From NCBI GenBank assembly GCA_933228675.1, contig OW121743.1, positions 97,155,998 to 97,219,997 of the forward strand: 64,000 bases of DNA, in the 5' to 3' direction. Numbering within the stretch: the first letter of the stretch is position 1; each line of letters opens with the position of its first letter. Below, one piece after another: positions 26,601 through 38,600 of the stretch. Source of the DNA: Stomorhina lunata. Its lineage: Eukaryota > Arthropoda > Insecta > Diptera > Rhiniidae. The notes beneath the pieces are model-generated. The model had not been told where the DNA came from and ran no database searches. It saw only the letters and a program-made list of their open reading frames with translations. The position numbers were made by a program, and so were the translations under genes.

Positions 26601-29600
26601 GGTTTTAAAGAATATTTTCGAAAGCAGAAAGTACAGTCGGTTGGTATGAACGATACAATAGCCTTTAGGACTATATTTCATTAATTCCTTTGCTAAGTTT
26701 TGAGAATATATTTTCGTATTTTCTTACTCTAAGCAAAACTTAATTTCAATTTAAAATTTGAGTTAACTATTTTAGACTTTTATAACAAAGTGTTATTACA
26801 CTACTCCACAAAAGTAAAGTATTTGCATTTAAAATGACCACCACTATTTTTTATTTTTTGTGGTCTCCTAATTATTAAATTGGATACCATATTTTAAATT
26901 TTTTTTTATAAAATTTGCCATTTTTCAAGAGTATGGTCCATTAATTTTATCATATCTCAAAAACAGATTGTTGGGTTTTATTGAAAATTACAGAATATAT
27001 TATCAAATACAAATATCTTTAAGTGCTTTAAAGATAATTTTTTGAAATGCTTAACAGATTCGGAGTTATTTGCACTTCATTGTAATTTTTTTCTTAAAAT
27101 TTCAATTCAATTATTTTTAAAAATGCATAAAAGAACGAAGTTGATAAAAAATTTTTGATCAAAATTTTAAAATCTTCAGTAGAGTTAAAAAACTATTTTA
27201 TTTTACTACTACTTTCATATTAAGAAGTGGGGTAAAATTGAAGTTTTTTTGGGGAAATTGTAGTGAAGATGATGTCAGATTCTTACAGTGCACAGTGGGA
27301 GAATACGGCCAAAACTTAATAACTTGGTCATTTATTGACTTTTGTTCTTGAAATTTTTAGTGTATATAAATAATATACCTTTAGTTAAACTGAAATAGTT
27401 TTTTTAAGAAAATATGAAGTCTGCGGTCACATAAAACTGGACTAGTAAACATGCTAAAAAAAATCTTTGCTGACGATTATAAAAATTATTTACTCAAATA
27501 GGATAATATATAAAAAGAATACCTATCCTACGATACATGACTTGACAAAATCGGGTATGTTCTTTCAGAGATATTAGGCTCATACTATAAGCTTAAAACC
27601 AGATTTTGTATGCTTCTAACAAACCTATAGAAAAACATTGAATAATTTTTTAAAAAAATTACGAGTTCTTGAATAATATTAAATTTGCAGATTTTAAAAT
27701 TTGTGTTGCGTCCACAATTATGTGACCACCACCTATATACTTAAATAAATTATACAACAGTCATTCAAAATTAAAAATTTTGTTGTTTTTTATCTTTATA
27801 TATTTTTTATCTTTATATATCATTCAAAATTAAAAATTTTGTTGTTTTTTATCTTTATATATAAATTTGGCATAGAATTAGAAAGGAAACTAAAAAAAAT
27901 GGCATAAAAATATTACATCACGCCTATATTTCACTTCAAGTAGTGATTTTTTTTAGCGATAAATTGCAAAAAATTGTGAATAAGGGGTGTTACTAAAAAC
28001 GTTATATTTCTTGAAATGGGATGCAAATGAATATGAAATTCATAGGGCTTATTAATGATTGAATTCAGCTATTAGAGGGTGTTGTGCTTCAACTTCTAAA
28101 AGTCTCTAAAAAAAATTCGCAGTCTATCAAACTTTGTATTAACATTTTTTTTTTAATTTTTTATGGTTGTTTTAACCGCTAAAATTCTAGATGAAGCATA
28201 GGTCAACAGATATTGAAATTAGCGCTGTTGATTAGTAAGAGCTATCTACTTTTTAATTCCAAAAAGAAAAGGTCAAAATATGCGTTCAAATGTACAAATA
28301 ATTTTATTACGAACATATAAACAAATATTCAAACTTTGAGGAATTATTACAGCCTTAGTAGGCAATCCACTATGATAAAAAATTGGGATTACTTGTTTTG
28401 AAATGACAGCTCTAATCTGACACTAAAATTTCTCAAAAAAATTTAAAACATTTTTGGGGTTTTTGGCTATAATTTCCTACTGTGCAGTGGGTAGATAAGG
28501 CCACTCACACATCAATTTCTTTTAAAAAGTGAAAATTTAAAAATTTTGAGTTAATACCCTCTATTTGAAAAAGTGCGTATACCTACGTTACGTGGTCACA
28601 AAACTGCGAAAGTTTCGAATTAAAAACCCTCATTTCCTGAAAATGCATTTATAAATTGTAATTTTGTTAACAAAAAAGTAAATGAAGTGAGTAGCAATGC
28701 CAAGTCTCATTACGTATGTTGAAAATTTTTAAATTTTAAAATTTTTCATATGAAAAATGTTTGCTAATTTTCACTTTATTGTCAATAACACTAACATTTA
28801 TTCATGTGTTTTCAAGAAGTAAGGCTTCGGTTATTTATAATATTGACAGTTTTAAGACCGTAAGATAAACATGTTTTCGAAAGCTTCGATTTTTTATGAA
28901 TTTTTAAAAAATAATTTCTTTTCAATTTTGCAAAAAAAAAAAATATCTTTTTATATTTTTATGTGAAAAACTCCACAACCGTTGACCATATGAAATAAAA
29001 TGTCTTATCAAGGCTTAAAGGCAATGTTGGAGTGAATCCGGCGGTATTCCGTTTAACGAATTTAGATCAGCCATAAAATCAATGGAACAACCTTTGTGAA
29101 AATCCGTAATTTAAAAAAAAATCGTATCCATATAATTTTAAATTTTAGGTGTTTTTGTAATTAGGGGGCTATAATACATCGAAATTAAATCGTTCGACTT
29201 AAAAGCAATTTTTCTTGTTGACCAGTGTTATGCAACAAAATAATTATCTTTAATTTTGCAAATTTGTTATTTTAAACTTTGCTATCTTTAGATCAAAATA
29301 TTTATTTACACCTCCATTTCTTGTCGTTAAATACACACTAACCTGTTATATTGTATAAAGTTTATTTTAAATAATTTATTTTTAACCAACTTAATTTTGT
29401 CTCTGCTTTGTTGTGTTTATTTACAGGATGTAAATTTGTTTCGTGAATTTTTGCTGGTAAAATTAATTAACGCCGAAAAGGCAACATTCCAAGCACCAAT
29501 ATTCTCACAAAAACGTGAAAGAACTTTGGAAATGTTGATAAAAGATTTACACGAAGACTATATAGGAGATAGCAAATTGGTAAGTAAAAGCAACTGCCGG

Positions 29601-32600
29601 ATGATGGCGGTAATGAAGGTGAAGTGTGGGTAAAAGTTAAATTAATACACATGACTACACGTACATAACAACATACCAAAAAAAAAAATCAACTCAAAAA
29701 TACAAAAATCTTAATTAAATAAATTTGATTGTAAATTTAGAATAGATATTTATGTTTCTACCCAACACTTAAATGTCTGAGCTAAAATAAATCTTGTTTA
29801 GGCTAGCAAAGAATTAAATTTAAAGAATCGCTTTCCAGTTTAACCAAAAATACAATACGAAATTCTAAAAAACACAATCAACGCAACTTTTAATTCCTTA
29901 ACTTTGTATTATAAATTTGTTGTCATCCTGTTTTACACATGCCATGAAGTAGTCGTATATGCGTGTTCATAAAAATACATTTATTTGTATGAACACGAGT
30001 ACCTCTGAAGAGTATCTATGGCACTTGTGTTTCATCGTTCTAGTGTAAAGAATGTACGTATATAGGTAGAATGTATGTATTTAGATTACTTAAGACTGTG
30101 TACAAAATAAACCACAGAAATTAATTGAATTTTACGTTACATACATGTTTATGTAAATGCAAATTGTTATGTAAATATGTAAGTATACACCATGTAACTG
30201 AAACTAAGAAATTTCGGTTTGCATACGTTATAGGTATGTTTGAAATGTATAGCTAATTTTTTAGCACTACAAGGGTTAACATTAGAGTATAGAGGAAACA
30301 GTAGAGTGTTTGTATGTAAATTTGAGACAAATCGGATAACGTTAACAAGAGGCGCCCAGGCTCTAAAGTAGCAAAATGCTGTTTTTTCAGGTTTTGACAA
30401 ATTAAAGCTATTTAAGCTAATTTTCAGACTTAATAAGTTTTCTTTTAAAGTAGATGTGTACTAAATCGTTCAAACCTTATTTAAGTTATAGCGTTTTTTT
30501 TCGCGAATTTCATGTTCTTGACGACTTCCATTGAAAATATTTACCCAAAAAATGCTAGATTTGAATTTTTTCTACTATTCCACTTTTTTACTTATCTTAA
30601 ACCTATTAGTGATAAAATAAAAAATTTTGTTAAAATTGGTTCCTATTGATGACGAAAAATTAAGATTTTTTTTAATGTTATTTTCAAATGATCTTTTTAT
30701 GTTTTGAAAAAATTTTGTTTAGCAAATTTTGTAAATTTCCAATTTAGACTATAGTGATATATTACGAAAGCATTAGGTATATTTGTTTTATATACGTTTA
30801 TATTTTTAGCAAAAATATATTCACTGATTATGCATAATACCTTGTAGAATCAGTGGATATAGTTTTACCAGAATTAGAAATGTTTAACCCTTGCGTTTTA
30901 GGGTTCAAAATCAATTTTTGTGCAATTTTCCACTTTTAAGGAATATCTAAGCTATTGCTGTGGTTCAAACAATATTTCTTTTGAGAAGCCATTTAAAAAT
31001 TATTTACTTAATAACAAAGATCATATAAAATTAAAATATTTAATTTTGGTCATTGTTTGTCACGAATGGGTTAATAACAACTACAATACAAAACATACAG
31101 CAAATACAACCTCATTTGTTTTCTCAGAGCACATTCTGATTTTATGATTAAGCACTCTCATTTAAAACCTCTCTCCATTTGTCCAACATTGTTATAGATC
31201 AGAGGTCGTCACAAAAAGAGTAGAACAAAACAATCGTCGGCAGAGTTGCCATTTCTTATACTTATAACTTAAATAGGTATTTTTGTTAATTTGTAGTTCT
31301 CATGTTTTAAATAGGAAAAGTTTTCTGTTTTGTTAATATTTTTATAAAATAAAGAACATTTTTTAAGCACAAATTTTTGTATAGAAAACTTTTTTTATCA
31401 ATAATTTTTCTATAGAAAATTTTTTTTTACAAAATTTTTTTTTGCCAAAAATATTTCTATAGAATTTTTTTTTATCAAAAATTTTTCCATAGAAAATTTT
31501 TTTATCAAAAATTTTTCTGTAGAAAATTTTTTATCGAAAATTTTTCTACAGAAAATTTTTTTATCAAAAATGTTTCCACAGAAATTTTTTTCTTTTTATT
31601 CTAAAAAATTTTTCTGCAGACAAAATGTTTCTATAGAAAAAAGTTTTTATCGAAATTTTTTTTTAGAAAAAAAAAATTATCGAAAATGCTCGATATTATT
31701 TATCTTTGTTCTCTCAAACCATGTATTTTGTTGCTATAAATTAAATTTTGATCTTGCTACTTGTGTATTTTGTATTTTTTTTAACAAAGCGGCACGAACC
31801 GACTTTTCTAATATCCAAATTCCAACTAAATGCTTTTAATGCTCATTTTCACGAGTTTGATTAATGAAAAATACCAAAAGTCTTCGGCTTCTGATGGTAT
31901 GATATACATATTTGTATCGGAAGTACCATCTATATTCATAATAAATATGAATATCAAACAAATGTGTAATTAAAATTGAATGGTGATTAGTTTGAAAAAA
32001 TATGAGCAGATCTTTTCAAAATCTTTAAAATTTTCATCACAAACCTTGAAATTCCAAAGGCAAATAGATCAAGTCTAAAAGACTTTTTCCAGAGAATGTG
32101 AATTTTTTTATGAAAAAAATTAAAAATTTTATGTAGGAATATTTACTTAGTACCTAAATTTGTTTACGAAAACAATTATATTTTTATAAAAAAAAAAATA
32201 CTTTTCCAAAAACAAAAATATTCTGCTACAAAATCAACACTTATAAACAAACAAATAAATCTTTTTGAATGAATTTAATTTATTCTAAATACAAGGCCAA
32301 TAAATCACGAAAAAAAAACAACAAAAGAATTTTTTGCAAGTCTGGCGTTCTATATTATTAAAGGGTATGAAAAAAACAATACAAAATCTTTTTCTACAAA
32401 TATCTCATTAAAAGTTTAATTATAAGGACATTCACACGACACTACTTATACGAGTATGTATTGTATGTATTTAAATGTGTAAATTAACATACAAACAATT
32501 GCTAAGTAAACTAAATTGTGCAACTTGTCTGACATGAATATACGAAAAATCAAGTGAAACCTCAACTCATATCTCTATCTAAAAAATGTTCATATATGTA

Positions 32601-35600
32601 TGTACTATAGACATAAGAAACACATACAACTATTCAATTTATAGGGTATCGTAAAGGAAAAATATGTTTTTTTCTTAAAGGAACTTAAGTCAAATTCAAA
32701 CTAACTAAACGTATGTTTTCCTTGCTCTTCCTCTTCATGATAATATTTTTTTGTTTTCTTATTCTATTGTTTATCCTTTGACATATCAACACACATACTT
32801 ACGTACATTCATACAAGTTTATATAAATCATGTTCTTTAAACACTTTTACTACACAAAATACTGACGACTGACACACATTGACATGCCCTCAAACAAACA
32901 CTTTCGCCTAAACACTCGAAGCAACTGACAGGATATACAAAGAACTAAACTAATGTAATATTTTCCTTAAATACCTACATATACACACTTACTAAGAAAC
33001 CAAATATCTTGTCTAATATATGATAAATGTTTATTAGGGTGATTCCTATTTTGAAAAAGTTTAAAATATTTTGCATCTTTTTTAAATTGGCAATAGTTAA
33101 AACCAAAATTTCGTTGAACAGAGGTCGGCACAAAGAGAAGAGAACAAAAATATCGTCGGCGGAGTTGCCGTTTTTTATACTTTTAGCTAAAATAGGTATT
33201 TCTTTCAATGTGTAGTTCTGATATTTTAAAAAGAAAAAGTTTTCTACTCCATTTTTTTAAACATTCTTATAGAATTTTTTTTTTTTTAATTTTTCTATAG
33301 AAAATTTTTGTTTTGGAAAATTTTTTTATAGAAATTTTTTTTTTACGAAAAAATTTTTTACGGAGAAACCAAAATTCATCGACGCGTTTCGATGGCTGGT
33401 TAGGCCATCTCTTCAAGAGGATTATCCCCAATTTAGACAGATCGAAAACATCGCATTATTACTTATTTTACAAACAAAACCCTTCAGAATTATGTTCATA
33501 AACCATAAGTAAAAGCGTAGATCATCGACTGAACAAAACACAAACAATTTTCAGTTTTCATCTTCTTTTACTTTCCACATTCTTGCTGCTCTTTATATAA
33601 AATTTTTTTATGAAAAATGTTTCTCTACAATTTTTTTTATGAAAAATTTTGCTATAGAAAAATAATTTTTTTATGAAAAATTTTTCTATGAAAATTTTTT
33701 TATCAAAAATTTTTCTATGAAAATTATTTTATCAAAAATTTTTCTATGAAAATTATTTTATCAAAAATTTTCTATGAAAATTATTTTATCAAAAATTATT
33801 CTATAAAAAATTTATTTATTAAAAATTTTTCAATACAAAATTTTTCTATAGAAAAGTTTTTCATCAAAAATTTTGTATAGAAAAAATTTAAAAAAAAAAT
33901 GTAGAATTTTCTATATTTTTTTAAATTTTTTTTAAGAATTTGTCTATCGGATTTTTTTTTTAAATTTTCTGTAGAAACTTTTTTATTATGAACAATTTTT
34001 TTATACAAAATTTTTTTATGAAAAATTTTTCTATAGAAAAATTTTTATGAGAATTATTTCTATAGAAAATCTTTTTATGAAAAATTTTTCTATAGAACAT
34101 TTTTTTATGAAAAATGTTTCTATATAAAATTTTTTTATGAAAAATTTCTACAGAATTTTTTTTTAACAAAAATTTTTCTATAAAAATTTTTTTTTCTGAA
34201 AAAATTTTCTGTAGAACATTTTTTTATGAAAAATTTTTCCATGAAAATTTTTTTTATGAAAAATTTTTCCATGAAAATTTTTTTTATCAAAAATTTTTCT
34301 ATGAAAATTTTTTATCAAAAATTTTTCAATACAAAATTTTTCATCAAAAATTTTCTATAGAAAAATTTTTCATAAAAAAAATTATAATAGAAATGTACTT
34401 CAAAAAAAAATTTTTCATAGAAAATTTCTATAGAAAATTTTTGGTAAAAAAAACTTTTCTACAGAAAAATATTTCTATCAATAATTTTTCTATAGAAAAA
34501 TATTTTTGTCGAAAATTTTTTTTAGAAAAAAAATTTCCCTATAGAAAAATTTTCTATAAAAAATAATTTTTATCGAAAAATTTTCTAAAGAAAAATATTT
34601 TTATCAAAAATGTTTCTATAAAAAAGTGTTTGTATTGAAAATATCTAAAAAATATTTTTTATCTAAAAAATATTTTTTTATCTAAAAAATATTTTTTTAT
34701 CTAAAAAATATAAAAAAATTTTAGAATTTATTTCTGTTTTCAAAAATATTCCCAATTTGGTTACATTTTTTTAAACAATGTTTACGGAAATAATGGTGTC
34801 GTGGCAACAATGTTCGAGATTATACTCTTTTGTTCTCTAGAACCGTATATTTTATTGGTATAAATTCGATTTTGAATTTGTTTTTTGTATATTTGGTTGT
34901 TATTTTTTCTTTAACAAAGCGACACCAACCGACTTTGCTAATATCCAAATTCCAACTGAATGCTTTTAATACTCATTTTCACGAGTTTCATTAATGATCG
35001 TGATATTTACGAAAACTTCAAAAAGTTTTCGGCTTCTAGTATGGTCTGCCTACGCCTGGTTAACAAGTACCTAGCGAAGTTAGAAGATTATGGGAATTGT
35101 AAGCCAAATAAACTCTCCAACTCTATATACAAATGTTTGAAGTTTTCTTTTAAAATTTCTTGAGTAAATTTCATGAAGAAATTAGAAATTTTTCTTATTT
35201 TAATCAATTTGAAGAATAAGATTACAATATTTCGAACTTTAACAAAATAAACACCACCCTAATGTTTGTATATTCTACTTGTAGAACATGCTAAATAGAC
35301 GCGCTTTCTCTGAAGTACTCTATGACGTGCCAAGAACATCTAAACTTAAGGAGGACGCAAGACAAATTGAATTCGTTCGCATAGGCCAAGCACTTAAATT
35401 GGAGGCCATTGTACGAGGTGATGCCCCCACCAGTATTGCATCAGCCAGTCCTTGTACAATATTCAAGAAACCCCCTTGGGAACCACATTGTTTCTATCCC
35501 ACATTTCCTCATCGTGGTTCACTGGCAGGTGATTCGTTTGGTAGCAATGATGAGTGTTTATTTATAGCCACCGATGATGGTACATTTTTGATGAAAGGTA

Positions 35601-38600
35601 AGTAAATTCAAGTAAATTGAATAAGTTTTCTAATGTAAGCGAAAGTGCCTTGAAATTAATCATTTAAAACAAAAGCGAAACTAGATAATCAATTTAATTT
35701 CTTCTATTCTTCTTGCAACCAAACAATTTTGCTTATCGTCATTTACCTTGAGCAGAAGATCAATCATTACACTTGGTTTTCGATAAAACCTTGCATGTAC
35801 GACAATTAAGTGTTTTGGAAGAACATGGTTTAGTTTTAATACGTGGTGGTTCGACCACCAATCGTGATGCCCATCGAGTGCATGTTTTCCGTCTACGAGA
35901 GTTTCATGGTCGTTTAACGGAGGACTCCCTAAAATGCCGTTCACGTTCGGATGTTAAAGATCGCCGTATAGAAAAGACACGTGGTTGTAATTTATACTCT
36001 TCTTCTCACATAAGTGGTGGCCATTTGAGATTAGTGGTGGCAGTCGGTCGTAAACTACAACTCTTTCAATGGAAACACACAGCAGCCTGGGCTTCTTGGT
36101 GTCCGGAAAATGATACAGAGACAGTAGAGGGATTTATATTCCAAAAGGAGATTACTTTAAGTGATACACCCACAATTGTTACACCCCTGGAGGGTCCGAC
36201 AAATACCAAAAATGGTGGCTTAATATGTGTTGGTTATAGGTGGGTTTTAGTTTCTTATTTATAATTTTGATAAGTGGCTTTAATGTTTATGTGATTTGCT
36301 TATATTTAAAGGTACCATTATGAAATTGTCTGTGATCAAAGTGGAGTAGCCACCCGCTTACATGAAGTTGAACCGGCCAAAAGAAATCAAACCATATTGA
36401 CGGCTGCTATTGAGCTGTGTGATGGCTTGGAAACTGAATTGCTGTTGTGTTATAATCGTGAGTATATTTGAAATATAAGCTATGGTATATACATTTTTGA
36501 CCCTGCGAATTCTTAGAACTATCTACAAATCTAAGTCTGTCTATTGAACATTCCGAAACTAAATTACGAATTTAGATATATTAAGATTTTACCTGTTGTC
36601 CAATGATATTCCCACTACCAGACGATATAGGTACTTGTATTCCAACTACTTATCTTTTACTAATAATAAAACGATATGACTTAATCTACTCTTTTACTCT
36701 ACTTACTAAAATCGCCTATACTTAGTTATAACCTATTAAGTTCAAAGGCCGACCATAATTTTTGAAAAATTTCCTATAAAAAGTAAACTTTTGAAAAATT
36801 TCCTATAAAAAGTAAATTTTTAAAAAATTTCCTATAAAAAGTAAATTTTTAAAAAATTTCCTATAAAAAGTAAATTTTTGAAAAATTTCCAATAAAAAAT
36901 AAATTTTTGAAAAATTTTTTATAAAAAGCTAATTTTTGAAAAATTTCCTATAAAAAGTAAATTTTTGAAAAATTTCCTATAAAAAGTAAATTTTTGAAAA
37001 ATTTCCTATAAAAAGTAAATTTTTGAAAAATTTCCTATAAAAAGTAAATTTTTGAAAAATTTCCTATAAAAAGTAAATTTTTGAAAAATTTCCTATAAAA
37101 AGTAAATTTTTGAAAAATTTCCTATAAATAGTAAATTTTTGAAAAATTTCCTATAAAAAGTAAATTTTTGAAAAATTTCCTATAAAAAGTAAATTTTTGA
37201 AAAATTTCCTATAAAAAGTAAATTTTTGAAAAATTTCCTATAAAAAGTAAATTTTTGAAAAATTTCCTATGGCTATTGAAAATTCGTCAAAATATGTCCA
37301 TTATTTATAGTACCATCCACGGGACCCATTTCCCGGAATTTATATTTTGGCCACAAATATCAATATTTAATGAAATTTAAAATAAATACTGCTTATGTAA
37401 ACCAGAATCACTGTACCAAATTTGGTTGAAATCGGTCCACATTTGACCATAGCTCCCATGCAAACACTTTTGTCACTAAATGTGACAAAAGAAAATCACT
37501 AAAACGCTCGTAAATCTAAAGATTACGAGGATTTTGAGTTCAATTTTTGCATACATAATTTGTGTAAACACTGCAACTTACCGAATTTCGAAATAATCGG
37601 TCCACATTTGACCCAAGCTCTTATATAAGTTCAAATAACGGAAACAGCTTAAATATAGAAGTTTTGAGAAAATGTTTGTTTAATGGCAAAATTTAGCAAA
37701 TATTTGTATTTACACAGGAAAAAGAACACCTTTGACCTTAGTGGTGAAGGGTATCGAATGGTCGGGCTTGACCGACTATATCTCTTTCTTACTTGTTTTT
37801 TATCGTTCTTATGGAAGAACTCGCTGCACATGTTCGTTCATTATATTAATGGGTGTTGATACCGCGAGAAGGACAGTGTTTACTGTTGAGATGAAGAATA
37901 ACCTAAATAAGTCTGGGCTTTCTACATTAAGGGCAATCAGTACCGTTCCTTGTTATTTAACATACCCGACATCAGAGTCAGGGTATTACATCTCTTTTAA
38001 AAAGTCTAAGTATACCTCTTTTATTAAGACTCTCCAGTTTCCTATGACTAACACTACTTCTTAGTTTAAGTTATGAAAATCTTTGGAAAAATAGTTACTT
38101 TAAGCCTTCCCTTACATTAACAAGTATACAAGGATTCAGTCCTTTAATTTAAAACCTTGTTACTCAGTCTAATAATACTTATATTCAAATAATAATAAAA
38201 ATATAAATGCAATTTCTTTCCACCATTTCAGATACTTGCCACTTTCAAAAACTCAATGACCGAGAAGAATCTCGCAATGAGTTTGACTTTCATTGGAATA
38301 CTTCACCCACATCCGTAGTCTGTGCATTCCCCTACATTTTGGGTTTCACCTCAGACTCCATGGAAATACGTTTACTAGTCAACGGTAATTTGGTGCATAC
38401 AGCCATCTTACCCGAACTCCAAATGGTCACCTCCAAACGTGATATATTCTTTGTAACAACAGCACCCGAATTTATGTCAAAAGATCTCAATATCAAGGGT
38501 TTGCATATCAATGAGCAGACACCCGAGAAGAGACTTGTCACCACACCCAGTGAATGTTCGTCCAATGAAGAGTTAGCACGTGATACCAGCGACTTATTAA

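Noticed and set aside
30883..31074. Possible small TTAA MITE (TTAACCCTTGCG ... AATGGGTTAA)
   Set aside because: The inward ends agree only at CCC and a few more bases; TTAACCC is too common in AT-rich DNA.
35681..35944. Open frame on the - strand opposite GARNL3-like exon 8
   Set aside because: Shadow of the coding exon on the + strand.
37732..38064. 110-codon + strand open frame
   Set aside because: It begins inside a DINE-1-like 3' end and lies in an intron that splices cleanly; no protein similarity recognised.
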